Source of the DNA: Thiothrix sp.
Lineage (GTDB): Bacteria > Pseudomonadota > Gammaproteobacteria > Thiotrichales > Thiotrichaceae
DNA length: 64,000 nucleotides
Direction of reading: 5' to 3'
Assembly (NCBI GenBank): GCA_008015155.1
Contig: SSFA01000020.1
Span: 1-64,000, forward strand
The notes under the pieces were generated by a model. It made no database searches. It worked only from the letters and a program-made list of their open reading frames with translations, and was not told where the DNA came from. Of this stretch, positions 1-8,312 are shown piece by piece (the stretch's first letter is position 1; every line of letters begins with the position of its first letter). The position numbers and the translations under genes were made by a program.

Positions 1-58
1 AGCTTAGGCTTTGCCGCTTTTTGTTTGAAAAACCGGGGCTTATCGAGTTATAGTCCCT
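1..58 (+). promoter_or_regulatory. Leader-proximal sequence of the CRISPR array (partial)
   Basis: These bases precede the first intact repeat and do not continue the 60-bp repeat-spacer period: the position where an earlier repeat would fall has no match beyond an 8-bp TGCCGCTT coincidence. Since the array reads on the + strand and ends in degenerate repeats at the other side, this is most likely the end of the leader. The rest of the leader and any promoter lie outside the window. Confidence 0.5.
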
Positions 59-2067
59 GTTCACTGCCGCTTGGGCAGCTTAGAAATCGGGACTAAGACC
101 GCTAGCATCGGCACGGTAGTTCACTGCCGCTTGGGCAGCTTAGAAATCCAGCTCGCGGTCACTCTCGCGCATCAGCAAGTTCACTGCCGCTTTGGCAGCT
201 TAGAAAACTAATGTTTGTAAAAACAGACGCAATACCCGGTTCACTGCCGCTTGGGCAGCTTAGAAAACAACTCAGGCACAGTATAAAGCGCATTCACCGT
301 TCACTGCCGCTTGGGCAGCTTAGAAAATGAATCGGTAGACGAAGTAAAACATTATCGTGTTCACTGCCGCTTGGGCAGCTTAGAAATTGTACTGGTTAAA
401 CCACCACTGCCACAATTCGTTCACTGCCGCTTGGGCAGCTTAGAAAGCAAGCCTTGGCTTCATTTGTGCCAGCTTTGCGTTCACTGCCGCTTGGGCAGCT
501 TAGAAATAACTATGGCTATGAGCTATTAGCTTTCACCAGTTCACTGCCGCTTGGGCAGCTTAGAAAGTTATCGTTGGGGGGCGCAAGGTGTCAGCTAAGT
601 TCACTGCCGCTTGGGCAGCTTAGAAATTGGGGAAGTTGTAGTTTTTTAGATGCTGGCTGTTCACTGCCGCTTGGGCAGCTTAGAAATCATTCCGAACAAT
701 GGGCGCGATTCAATGAAGGTTCACTGCCGCTTGGGCAGCTTAGAAACCTCTATTTTTAAATTACTCATTACTGTACCCGTTCACTGCCGCTTGGGCAGCT
801 TAGAAAAAAACATTCGCGACCCGCAACACGGATCAAGTGTTCACTGCCGCTTGGGCAGCTTAGAAATTCTGGCTTTAGCACTCTAAAGCACTCGCTGAGT
901 TCACTGCCGCTTGGGCAGCTTAGAAAAGCTAGATGCCAAAGTGCAGGCACGCGCTGCGGTTCACTGCCGCTTGGGCAGCTTAGAAAGCTAAATCACGCCG
1001 CATGAAGGAGATCGTCGCGTTCACTGCCGCTTGGGCAGCTTAGAAATAGTCGGGTTTGACTTAGCCAAGCTTAGAAGCGTTCACTGCCGCTTGGGCAGCT
1101 TAGAAATGCTATCCACCGCCCCGCTTACGTTTCGCGCAGTTCACTGCCGCTTGGGCAGCTTAGAAATGTTCTAAGGTCTGTGTAAATGTGGGGAGGTTGT
1201 TCACTGCCGCTTGGGCAGCTTAGAAATTTTCGAGTTCTTCATTTTTCCACTTTGTTAAGTTCACTGCCGCTTGGGCAGCTTAGAAAAGCTCCCAGCAACA
1301 AAACATTGCCTACCACAGGTTCACTGCCGCTTGGGCAGCTTAGAAATAGACAAACTTGCCCCACTCGCAGACATTCAGGTTCACTGCCGCTTGGGCAGCT
1401 TAGAAACTACTCTCTCGCATGTTGGGTGAAAAACTAGCGTTCACTGCCGCTTGGGCAGCTTAGAAAATTGCGCACCAATCCGCTGAAAAATCGAAAACGT
1501 TCACTGCCGCTTGGGCAGCTTAGAAAAGTAGGTTTAGGGTCTGAGGTTTCGCTGTTTGGTTCACTGCCGCTTGGGCAGCTTAGAAACTAACCCGTCAAGA
1601 GCTAGTTGATCGAGTGCTAGTTCACTGCCGCTTGGGCAGCTTAGAAAAGGACTAAATCCGCATCGGCTAACACCGGAATGTTCACTGCCGCTTGGGCAGC
1701 TTAGAAATCATACGAATCTGGATTTTTTCAATTTCAGCTGTTCACTGCCGCTTGGGCAGCTTAGAAAACTATTTGGGTTTTATGCGTCAATCCAAACAGG
1801 TTCACTGCCGCTTGGGCAGCTTAGAAAAAGCCGACTAAATGCAATTGACGCGATTAGAAGTTCACTGCCGCTTGGGCAGCTTAGAAAATTGATCCGCAAG
1901 CAGCCAAGCGCCACCGACTGTTCACTGCCGCTTGGGCAGCTTAGAAAGATTAATTCAAAACCGATTGAGCCCATAAAGCGTTCACTGCCGCTTGGGCAGC
2001 TTAGGAATTAACAAGCGCTATACCCTGAATATCAAGCACGCTCACTACCGCACGGGTATAGATAAAG
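59..2067 (+). CRISPR. Type I-F CRISPR array, 33 repeats plus a degenerate terminal repeat
   Basis: Thirty-three 28-bp repeats begin at 59 and recur every 60 bp; after one 33-nt spacer (1587-1619) the phase shifts by one to 1620, 1680 and so on to 1980. All other spacers are 32 nt. The repeat starts GTTCACTGCC, ends GGCAGCTTAGAAA and contains a CTGCC/GGCAG hairpin, the hallmark of subtype I-F repeats cleaved by Cas6f (Csy4). The repeat at 179 has a loop G to T change at 193, which leaves the stem intact; the repeat at 1980 has an A to G change near its 3' end; a decayed copy follows at 2040-2067. Degeneration at this end and the repeat orientation agree on + strand transcription. No cas gene is present in the window, so the array depends on genes to the left or elsewhere. 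Short frames reading through the array are artefacts. Confidence 0.98.
2040..2067 (+). repeat. Degenerate terminal CRISPR repeat
   Basis: This 28-bp stretch lies exactly one spacer length (32 nt) after the last good repeat and matches about 15 of its first 19 bases, while the 3' half is lost. Terminal decay of this kind marks the trailer end, opposite the leader. Confidence 0.8.
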
Positions 2068-2105
2068 AGGAAATTCGATTTTTCACCCTAAATCCTAGAA
2101 AGCAA

Positions 2106-2138
2106 AAAGCCCTGTAAACTATTCATTTACAAGGCTTT
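2106..2138 (-). terminator. Terminator of tRNA-Lys, left (displaced) copy
   Basis: On the minus strand AAAGCCTTGTAAA pairs with TTTACAGGGCTTT around a short AT loop and runs into a T-rich tract. It follows the tRNA 3' fragment in the same spacing as the copy behind the intact tRNA, so it was duplicated by integration. Confidence 0.8.
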
Positions 2139-2143
2139 AAAGG

Positions 2144-2190
2144 TGGTGGGTCGTATGCGATTCGAACGCATGACCACCTGATTAAAAGTC
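2144..2190 (-). pseudogene. tRNA-Lys 3' fragment
   Basis: This is the anticodon-loop-to-CCA half of the tRNA-Lys found intact at 23395-23470. The 5' half is missing (sequence after 2190 does not fold into a D arm or acceptor strand), so it cannot make a tRNA. It marks the original chromosomal side of the insertion. Confidence 0.95.
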
Positions 2191-2308
2191 GGGTAAATAT
2201 AAGGAAATAATGACTTAAGATGTTTAAAGATGAACAATAAATACAGCAATAAATCAATTACTTAATCAAATACAGCCTCTAAGATTCACTAAGTTTTGTT
2301 CAATTTAA

Positions 2309-2364
2309 TTCATTCTAAACCATTCCTAGCCAATGAATCAGTGGACTCCGAGGTGGACTCCGAA
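2309..2364. promoter_or_regulatory. Left arm-type repeat block, probable integrase/excisionase binding sites
   Basis: A CATTCT-AAAC-type segment is followed by AGCCAATGAATCAGTGGACT (2328-2347, continuing CC) and by a 12-bp tandem unit GTGGACTCCGAG/GTGGACTCCGAA (2341-2364). The same arrangement in the same orientation occurs at the other end at 23250-23306. Paired sites just inside both att cores are what arm-binding tyrosine integrases use. The block also lies directly upstream of the integrase gene, where it could mediate autoregulation. Binding is inferred. Confidence 0.65.
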
Positions 2365-2401
2365 TACTCTAAAGCTACCCTACTTATTGACCACCTGACA
2401 C

Positions 2402-3706
2402 ATGGCTAAACTCACAGATAATTTACTCAAATCACTGAAAGCTACGGGTACAGCGTATCGACGCATGGATGAAGGCAAAGCGGGGTTTGGAGTGAAAGTA
2501 TCACCGAAGGGACAAATCAGTTTTATCTTTCGCTACAAAACTGCTCAAGGGCGCGATGTACCGATGATTTTAGGTTACTACCCTGAAACCAGTTTGAAAG
2601 ATGCGCGGCAACTGTGGGCAAAATGGCGAGCAGTTTATGACTCAGGGCGTGACCCGCAAATCGTATTTAATGAAGAGCTGGCCGCAGAAGAAGCTCAAAG
2701 AAAGCACTTAGACGCTCAGAGAAAGCGTGAAGCTATGAATGGGAATATTCGCCAACTGATTGAAGTTTATGTTGCTGATTTGAAGGCCAATGACAAGCGC
2801 TCATGGTCAGAGGTAGAGCGGGCTTTAACAGTCAATGTCTACCCGGTTATTCATGAAAGCACCAAAGCTAAAGATATAACGGCTGAAGATATTAAAAGCG
2901 TCTTAGCCAACATCATTGCACGCGATAAATTGATCGCTGCGAATCGCATTAGAGCCTACCTGAGTGCAGCCTTCACGTTTGGTATTCAATGGGATAATGA
3001 TGCTAAGCGCCACTTTGAAGCATTGCGTTTTGGCATCCAGTCAAATCCCGTGCGGGATGTACCTAAACCTGAAAAAACTGAACAGGCGCGTGATCGCCAC
3101 TTATCCAGCCATGAAGTTAGGCAGTTATGGGCAGGACTCGATCATACCAACATGCATCCTAAAGTTGTGCGAGCGATACGCTTATTATTTGCTTTGGGTG
3201 GACAGCGTATTGAGGAAGTCTTGGGGCTACATAACAAGGATGTGGATTTCCAGAACCATCTGATTACTCTGCACGATACCAAAAATGGCTCTACGCATAT
3301 TGTACCCTTCGGTGATATTGCCCAAGAGCTGCTACAAGCCAGCATTGAGCAAGCAGATGACAGCGGTGCTTTATTTGGCAAGGTAAGGGGAGCACAAGGA
3401 ATCATGCCTTATGCCACTTTAACCCGCTCTATTAATCGTCTTTGTCCCAAGATTGGCTTAGAACCCTTTGTGCCTAAAGATATTCGGCGCACCGTGAAAA
3501 CTTTGATGGGCTTTGCAGGCATCCGCAAAGAAGATCGGGATAAATTCCAGAATCATGCCATGACGGATGTATCTAGCCGACACTATGACCGCTATGACTA
3601 TCTGGCAGAGAAGCGTCAAGTGATGGCAGTATGGGATGCTTACCTAAACAGTATTCTGGCAGGGGAAGTGAAAACCAAGGTTGTGCCCATTCGGGCAACC
3701 CGCTAG
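2402..3706 (+). CDS. int: P4-type tyrosine site-specific integrase
   Basis: A 434-residue recombinase that inserts and excises the surrounding element at tRNA-Lys. Residues 1-95 match the DUF4102 arm-DNA-binding domain, residues about 115-215 the core-binding SAM-like domain and 230-410 the catalytic domain. Visible active-site residues are R269 (GGQRIEEVLGL), K294, R362, H385 and the nucleophile Y395 in the HYDR motif; the usual first H of the HxxR box is K359 here. The ATG at 2402 is preceded by intergenic DNA holding the arm-like repeats. It sits 212 bp inside attL, far from the intact tRNA at the other end, the reverse of the most common P4-island order. Confidence 0.95.
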   Translation: MAKLTDNLLKSLKATGTAYRRMDEGKAGFGVKVSPKGQISFIFRYKTAQGRDVPMILGYYPETSLKDARQLWAKWRAVYDSGRDPQIVFNEELAAEEAQRKHLDAQRKREAMNGNIRQLIEVYVADLKANDKRSWSEVERALTVNVYPVIHESTKAKDITAEDIKSVLANIIARDKLIAANRIRAYLSAAFTFGIQWDNDAKRHFEALRFGIQSNPVRDVPKPEKTEQARDRHLSSHEVRQLWAGLDHTNMHPKVVRAIRLLFALGGQRIEEVLGLHNKDVDFQNHLITLHDTKNGSTHIVPFGDIAQELLQASIEQADDSGALFGKVRGAQGIMPYATLTRSINRLCPKIGLEPFVPKDIRRTVKTLMGFAGIRKEDRDKFQNHAMTDVSSRHYDRYDYLAEKRQVMAVWDAYLNSILAGEVKTKVVPIRATR

Positions 3707-3722
3707 CGCTCACTGATTAGTC

Positions 3723-3742
3723 TGTCCATTCTTAAACATTCC
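3723..3742. repeat. Third copy of the TCCATTCTTAAAC arm-like motif
   Basis: The 20-bp segment TGTCCATTCTTAAACATTCC differs by one base from 23250-23269 near attR and resembles the segment beginning at 2309 near attL. It lies between the integrase stop and the toxin-antitoxin promoter. It may be an extra integrase or excisionase site, or a relic of the block duplicated at the ends. Confidence 0.5.
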
Positions 3743-3761
3743 TGTACAATATCCCTGTACC
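3743..3761. promoter_or_regulatory. YefM-type operator (two TGTAC repeats) over a -10 element
   Basis: TGTACA at 3743-3748 and TGTACC at 3756-3761 are spaced 13 bp apart. YefM of E. coli recognises TGTACA cores in two neighbouring repeats, so this is the expected autoregulatory site. TACAAT at 3745-3750 could be the -10 box, placing the operator on the promoter. Confidence 0.6.
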
Positions 3762-3786
3762 TATTACAACTCACGGAGTGAATGAA

Positions 3787-4059
3787 ATGGACGTGATGAG
3801 TTATTCCAGCTTTCGTGAAAAGCTAGCTACTGTACTTGATTACATTAGTGACAACAGCACCATCGTAAAAATTACCCGACAAAATGGGAAAGCGGCAGTA
3901 GTCATGAGTCTGGAAGATTGGGAGCGTGACCAAGAAACCTTGTATGTCTTGCAAAATAAACCACTGATGCAACAAATAGCCGCTTCTCTACAAACGCACC
4001 AAACCAAAGCAGGGCGTGTCGCTGACAAGGGTACTGTCGATGAAATCCTTAGTATTTGA
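3787..4059 (+). CDS. yefM: YefM/Phd-family antitoxin
   Basis: About 90 residues with the Phd/YefM N-terminal fold: VMSYSSFREKLATVLDYISDN, a variable loop, then ITRQNGKAAVVMSLEDWE, the family core that binds operator DNA. The C-terminal tail wraps the toxin. The ATG at 3787 is chosen because GGAG at 3775-3778 is 8 nt upstream; a GTG at 3778 in frame is also possible. It overlaps the downstream YoeB-like toxin gene by 20 bp, so the two are translated together. The pair would stabilise the element through post-segregational killing. Confidence 0.9.
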   Translation: MDVMSYSSFREKLATVLDYISDNSTIVKITRQNGKAAVVMSLEDWERDQETLYVLQNKPLMQQIAASLQTHQTKAGRVADKGTVDEILSI

Positions 4060-4306
4060 AGGTGATACATGGGAAGTTTACGAGGCGTTACGCGCTGAAA
4101 ATAAAGCCTTACATAAAAAGCTCTGCCTGATTCTGAAGGAAATGCTACGTGGCGACCCTGCTAGTGGTCTTGGCAAGCCTGAACCTCTCCGGCACAACTT
4201 GAGTGGACTATGGTCGCGGCGCTTATCCCAGCGTGACCGCCTTATTTATCGCTTTGATGATGACAGCATTTATATCTTCGCGATTGGTGGTCACTATGAG
4301 GATTAG
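4040..4306 (+). CDS. yoeB: YoeB-family mRNA interferase toxin
   Basis: An 88-residue RelE/YoeB-fold toxin that cleaves mRNA on the ribosome. Family motifs are clear: GKPEPLRHNLSGLWSRR, then RDRLIYRF and the C-terminal GGHYED. The E of GKPEPL, the R of the RDRLIYR strand and the terminal H correspond to the YoeB catalytic set E46/R65/H83, and the last residues follow the HY ending. The ATG at 4040 gives the usual N terminus (MKSLVFEGDTWEVYE); the earlier frame start at 4016 would add residues not seen in the family. It is overlapped by its antitoxin gene. Confidence 0.92.
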   Translation: MKSLVFEGDTWEVYEALRAENKALHKKLCLILKEMLRGDPASGLGKPEPLRHNLSGLWSRRLSQRDRLIYRFDDDSIYIFAIGGHYED

Positions 4307-4425
4307 CCACCTATTCCCCGCCTAATACTTTTCTCACATGCCTAGCCCGACGGGGCGAAAACCGGCGAACCTTCAACCGGCTGGCGTGTGTTTTCTGTTG
4401 GAGGTTGCACAGTGAAGGTGTGTTG

Positions 4426-5325
4426 ATGGAGAACACTAGCGACCTAATAGAGGTGGGTAATACTATCCGGCTTTCAAGAGTTGCTGAGCAAATAGCCGAA
4501 ATTGAAGGGGGTGCTGCCGATATTTTATGGGTCATGCGGCTGTGCATTGATAAAGATGTTCGCGTCTGTATAAAAATTGCTGAACCTATTTATGTTTGGC
4601 GATGGCAGGAAGAGCCGGATTTTTATGCGGATATGCCTGTTATGGGGCTGGGCGACTATATAGAGCCAATCACTGGAATTTTCTTTTTATTCAGCAGCAC
4701 ACTAGAGACCTTAATTGTTGATAGAGTCGCAAAATGCAGCTCATTGTACCTACCGAATGACTCATGGGGTGGTGGTGTGGAGCATCTGGATATTGCGAGT
4801 CATCGCCATTTTTTAAAGCAATCCTTTGCAGAAGAACTGAAAAATAAAAGCACTATCCCCGGTCTAAAGCGCATAGAAAACGATATGCAAGCTATGATTG
4901 ATAGAGCGTCAGACACTGATTATTTAGTGATTGATACTAATGATTTATACATGTCGAAAAAAGACATGGATAGACTGCTCCAACTGGGCGCGAAGGAACA
5001 AGGGCCAGCATCTAAAATAAGTCAGAATGATGTTTTAAAAAATACAGTACAGGCTCTACCAAAAGATCAGCCTGTCGACGTTGAATCTGAAAATAGTCCA
5101 ATCGAGCAACAATCTGAGCAATCCCAACAGGATGAAGAAGCGGCTGAGCCAACAGATACAAAGCATAAATACGATCAGTGGCAGGAAGCGGTAAACAGTG
5201 AATATTTAAAAAATAAGCTCCAAAGTCACTTGGCAATCTGTGCAAGGCTGGCTAAGAGTTTGGGTACATCCCCAGAAAATCTGAGAAGACGCACAAAAAA
5301 TCCTAAAAGATTAAGCCTCAGCTAA
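4426..5325 (+). CDS. Hypothetical element protein, basic C terminus
   Basis: A protein of 299 residues that I do not recognise. Residues 1-180 look globular and hydrophobic/acidic; a segment ending NDLYMSKKDMDRLL resembles the loosely conserved end of proteins that sit just before alpA-like genes in P4-like satellites. An acidic Gln/Glu-rich linker follows and the last 35 residues (LAKSLGTSPENLRRRTKNPKRLSLS end) are strongly basic and could bind nucleic acid. ATG 4426 has GAAGG about 7 nt upstream; TTG 4405 and GTG 4420 are in-frame alternatives. It stands alone between the toxin-antitoxin pair and the regulator. Confidence 0.7.
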   Translation: MENTSDLIEVGNTIRLSRVAEQIAEIEGGAADILWVMRLCIDKDVRVCIKIAEPIYVWRWQEEPDFYADMPVMGLGDYIEPITGIFFLFSSTLETLIVDRVAKCSSLYLPNDSWGGGVEHLDIASHRHFLKQSFAEELKNKSTIPGLKRIENDMQAMIDRASDTDYLVIDTNDLYMSKKDMDRLLQLGAKEQGPASKISQNDVLKNTVQALPKDQPVDVESENSPIEQQSEQSQQDEEAAEPTDTKHKYDQWQEAVNSEYLKNKLQSHLAICARLAKSLGTSPENLRRRTKNPKRLSLS

Positions 5326-5344
5326 AAACTCAGGAATTGCGCAG

Positions 5345-5370
5345 TTGGGCAACTGCCCAAAAATGCCCAA
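5345..5370. promoter_or_regulatory. Operator-like palindrome with a third half-site
   Basis: TTGGGCA-AC-TGCCCAA (5345-5360) is a perfect inverted repeat, followed after three bases by another TGCCCAA half-site (5364-5370). It lies 48-73 bp before the AlpA-like start codon. This geometry fits a dimeric repressor site with a cooperative extra half-site controlling the regulator-replication operon. Which protein binds is unknown. Confidence 0.6.
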
Positions 5371-5417
5371 TTTGCTCAGTTATCCTTTGTCCATGTTTAA
5401 TCATTTGGAATAAAAAC

Positions 5418-5657
5418 ATGGAAAATCAATCGACTATTTATCAAGTCACCCAAGAGACCCGCAAAACGGGTATTGCCAGTATCAAAGCTACCCTTGAGTT
5501 TGCAGGCATTACGAGTCGTACCACACTGATTGCATGGGAGCGTACAGGTACATTCCCTAAGCGCATCAAGCTCAGTGGTCAGCGTGTTGGCTATCGCTGG
5601 TCAGACCTCTATAAATGGGCAGACAGCTTGCAGGCTGTGGAAGGTAAGGGGCAGTGA
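5418..5657 (+). CDS. alpA: AlpA-like prophage regulatory protein
   Basis: A 79-residue protein with a MerR/AlpA-type winged helix: FAGITSRTTLIAWERTGTFP forms the helix-turn-helix and GQRVGYRWSDLYKWADS the wing. AlpA-family proteins regulate integrase or excisionase genes in P4-like elements and often double as recombination directionality factors; the family assignment is by pattern only. ATG 5418 is preferred to the upstream frame start at 5337, whose extra codons run across the operator palindrome. Its stop overlaps the GTG of the primase gene, so the two are co-translated. Confidence 0.75.
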   Translation: MENQSTIYQVTQETRKTGIASIKATLEFAGITSRTTLIAWERTGTFPKRIKLSGQRVGYRWSDLYKWADSLQAVEGKGQ

Positions 5658-8308
5658 TCGTGAAAACCACAAAAAAGCCGCCTGATGGGGGCGGCTCTAA
5701 AAAACAGTATATAAAAACTTCGAGTCCTGATTTTACAAGCAATTATGCAGCTTTGGAAGGTTTAAACCCCTTAGCTGCTAGTTGTTTAGCTGCTAGCTAT
5801 GATCTGCCCATTCCAAAGATTAACGCTAATAGCAAAATTCATCGTTTTGATGGAGCACCCAATCCACAGCCACAGCATTCGCCTGAATCCAGCAGCATTA
5901 TATTAGAAGTAGCCTTGTGGTTTGCCCGTCAGGGGACACCAGTATTTATCCTTTGTAAAAATCTCAAAACACCCGCGTGTAAATGGAAGGAGGTGGCGAC
6001 CACTGATGAGGCTCAAATAAGGAAGTGGTTTGGTGGTTCTAGAAAATATAACTTAGGTGTGGTCTGTGGCCCCAAGGGGGCAATCAGGAGCTTGATCGTT
6101 TTTGACGTGGATATGAAGCATGGCAAGAACGGGAAAGCGACGCTCGAAAAGCTAGAAAAAATTTTGGGTAAGACCCCACCTACTCTCACTAGTAATACTC
6201 CAGGGCTGGGGGAACATCAGTATTTTTGGATAGACGCAAGTAAGTACCTGATTAAGAACAGTGTTGAAGGTATTGGTGAAGGTATTGATATTCGTGCCAA
6301 TGGTGATGGTTATGTTGTAGGAGTGGGGTCACATCTTGAGGCGGATGCGGATGAAACTGGAAGGCAAGCCACTGGGGATTATGCGTTTGCAAACAAGCTG
6401 CCGATTGCTGAGTTGCCTCCAGCATGGTGTGAGTTCTTAGCAAAAAAATCTGAGCCTCACAAACCCACAGTGCAGTACAAAACAAGCCCTCCACGGCAAG
6501 AGTACCAAGACGAAGATTTACAATCGGCCTTAAATTTTCTCAACGCGGCGGATAGTGCTACTTGGGAAGCAGTTATGTTTAGCCTGAAAGGCAGCTACGG
6601 CGATGCAGGGTATGCCCAGTTTGATAACTGGAGTTCGACAGCACCTGATCACTATAACGAGAAAGAGAATCGGAAACGTTGGGATAGTGTCAAAAACCCT
6701 ACAAAGACGAAAGCAAGTATCTTTCAAATGGCACAAGACAAGGGCTGGAAAAATCCGGCCAAAGGTCAGACAGTACGTTCTAACACTTCCCTTACTTCCT
6801 TTACATCACAAAAAAACACAGTACACCCAGCAAAAAATTATCCTCCTCAGCTTTTGCCGGACAGTTTGCCTCCGGTTAATGCGTTTGATTTGGATTGGTT
6901 ACCAAATGAGTTGGGGGCGTGGGTACAAGACACTGCACGTCGAATGTCTACCCCTGTTGATTATATTGCTATGCCTTTGTTGGTAACCCTTGCTGGAGTT
7001 ATTGGACGTAAGGTGGCTATTCGACCTATGGAGTTTGATCACTGGACGGTCGTAGTCACCTTGTGGGCAGTCATGATTGGTCGCCCTTCTTTGAAAAAGT
7101 CTGCCGGTATCAGTGCTGCATTAAATTTTCTGCAAACTTTGGAGGCTAAGGAACGAGCTATTTATCAGCAGCAAGTAGAACAATATAGCTATGAGCTAGA
7201 ACTCGCTGCTTTGCAAAAAGAAACTATTAAAGGTGAAGTCAAAAGGTCACTAAAAAATAAACAAGTTGTCAGTGCCAGTGAGCTGCAGGTGGATGCACCT
7301 GATAAACCGATTCAGCGGCGTTATCTTATCAATGACGTGACGATGGCTGCTTTATTGCAAGTGTTACAGGATAACCCCAATGGCTTGACGGTATCGCGGG
7401 ATGAAATTGTAGGCTTTCTAAAAACTTTGGACTCAGAAGGGAATACGGGATTACGCGAGTTACTACTGGAGGCATGGAACGGCAATGCGAGTTTTAATAC
7501 TGATCGTGTTGTACGAGGGAAAGATTTATTTGTAGAAGGGGTTTGCTTATCGTTATTGGGCGGAACGCAGCCGGGCAAGTTAGCAGCTTACTTAAAATCG
7601 GCGGTCAAAGGTGGGGCTAGTGATGATGGATTGATGCAACGCTTTAATCCGATTTGGCCAGACGCTGTTCCTTATGAAGGGATTGATGAGCCGCCTAATA
7701 AGCTACTGAAAACCGCAGTACAAAAGATTTTCAATCGCTTGGATACTCTGACTACTGAGTCTGTCGAAGCCATTCAGGAGATTGATGAGGACGGGCAACC
7801 AGATGGCTTGCCTTATTTGCGATTTGATTATCAAGCACAAACTTTATTCAAGGATTGGTTGTTCAACCACGAAACTCGCTTAAGAGCAGGTGATTTACAT
7901 CCAGCAATGGAGTCGCATTTAGGTAAATACCCTAAAACGCTAGTGACCCTTGCACTGATTTTACATTTGGTTGAGGTAGGACAGGGTGCAGTAGGGGAAA
8001 TATCCTTACTACGTGCCATAGGCATAGTCGAATACTTGGAGAGTCATGCTAATCGTGCTTATGCCAGCATTTCAATGCCAGATGTGGATTCTGCCAAGCA
8101 AATATTAAATAAACTCAAGTCAGGACAGTTATCGAATCCGTTCAAAGCCCGTGAGATTTATTCGGCAGGATGGACAGGGTTAGATCGTGAAACGACTAAC
8201 GCAGCTCTAGAGTTATTGCTGGAATACCGTTGGCTTGATGCTGAGGAGCTAGAAACGGGTGGTAGACCTACCACGGTCTACTACCTGAACCCATTGGCGG
8301 GGTGGTAG
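5654..8308 (+). CDS. Primase-polymerase / DUF3987 helicase-like replication protein
   Basis: An 884-residue protein likely to start replication of the excised element. Residues about 80-230 form a bifunctional primase-polymerase domain with the metal pair D151/D153 (FDVDMKHG), the GEHQYFW histidine 188 and the GIDIRANGDGYVVG motif. Residues 285-365 match the PriCT-2 module. From 410 on is a DUF3987 domain with a P-loop-like GRPSLKKSA (476-484), where the canonical GKT is altered, as is common in this family. Starts at GTG 5654 (overlapping the alpA stop) or GTG 5660, the latter better spaced from AAGGGG. Residues 379-385 (SLTSFTS) hold a short 9-bp-phased repeat. Confidence 0.88.
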   Translation: MIVKTTKKPPDGGGSKKQYIKTSSPDFTSNYAALEGLNPLAASCLAASYDLPIPKINANSKIHRFDGAPNPQPQHSPESSSIILEVALWFARQGTPVFILCKNLKTPACKWKEVATTDEAQIRKWFGGSRKYNLGVVCGPKGAIRSLIVFDVDMKHGKNGKATLEKLEKILGKTPPTLTSNTPGLGEHQYFWIDASKYLIKNSVEGIGEGIDIRANGDGYVVGVGSHLEADADETGRQATGDYAFANKLPIAELPPAWCEFLAKKSEPHKPTVQYKTSPPRQEYQDEDLQSALNFLNAADSATWEAVMFSLKGSYGDAGYAQFDNWSSTAPDHYNEKENRKRWDSVKNPTKTKASIFQMAQDKGWKNPAKGQTVRSNTSLTSFTSQKNTVHPAKNYPPQLLPDSLPPVNAFDLDWLPNELGAWVQDTARRMSTPVDYIAMPLLVTLAGVIGRKVAIRPMEFDHWTVVVTLWAVMIGRPSLKKSAGISAALNFLQTLEAKERAIYQQQVEQYSYELELAALQKETIKGEVKRSLKNKQVVSASELQVDAPDKPIQRRYLINDVTMAALLQVLQDNPNGLTVSRDEIVGFLKTLDSEGNTGLRELLLEAWNGNASFNTDRVVRGKDLFVEGVCLSLLGGTQPGKLAAYLKSAVKGGASDDGLMQRFNPIWPDAVPYEGIDEPPNKLLKTAVQKIFNRLDTLTTESVEAIQEIDEDGQPDGLPYLRFDYQAQTLFKDWLFNHETRLRAGDLHPAMESHLGKYPKTLVTLALILHLVEVGQGAVGEISLLRAIGIVEYLESHANRAYASISMPDVDSAKQILNKLKSGQLSNPFKAREIYSAGWTGLDRETTNAALELLLEYRWLDAEELETGGRPTTVYYLNPLAGW

Positions 8309-8312
8309 CGTT

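Larger units (their letters stand above)
2099..2190. repeat. Left attachment-site repeat (attL), 92 bp
   Basis: Identical to 23350-23441 over 92 bp; the sequences diverge at 2098/23349 and at 2191/23442. It contains the 3' half of tRNA-Lys from the anticodon loop to CCA and the tRNA terminator hairpin. The crossover must lie somewhere inside the identity block. Confidence 0.95.

Noticed and set aside
1..58. A decayed first CRISPR repeat
   Set aside because: Only an 8-bp match aligned with the repeat and the spacing does not fit; more likely leader.
311..1974. Reading frames running through the CRISPR repeats in both directions
   Set aside because: They translate the same 28-bp repeat again and again and have no ribosome sites; the region is an array.
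2144..2190. A second tRNA-Lys gene
   Set aside because: Only the 3' half is present; the 5' acceptor and D arm are missing.
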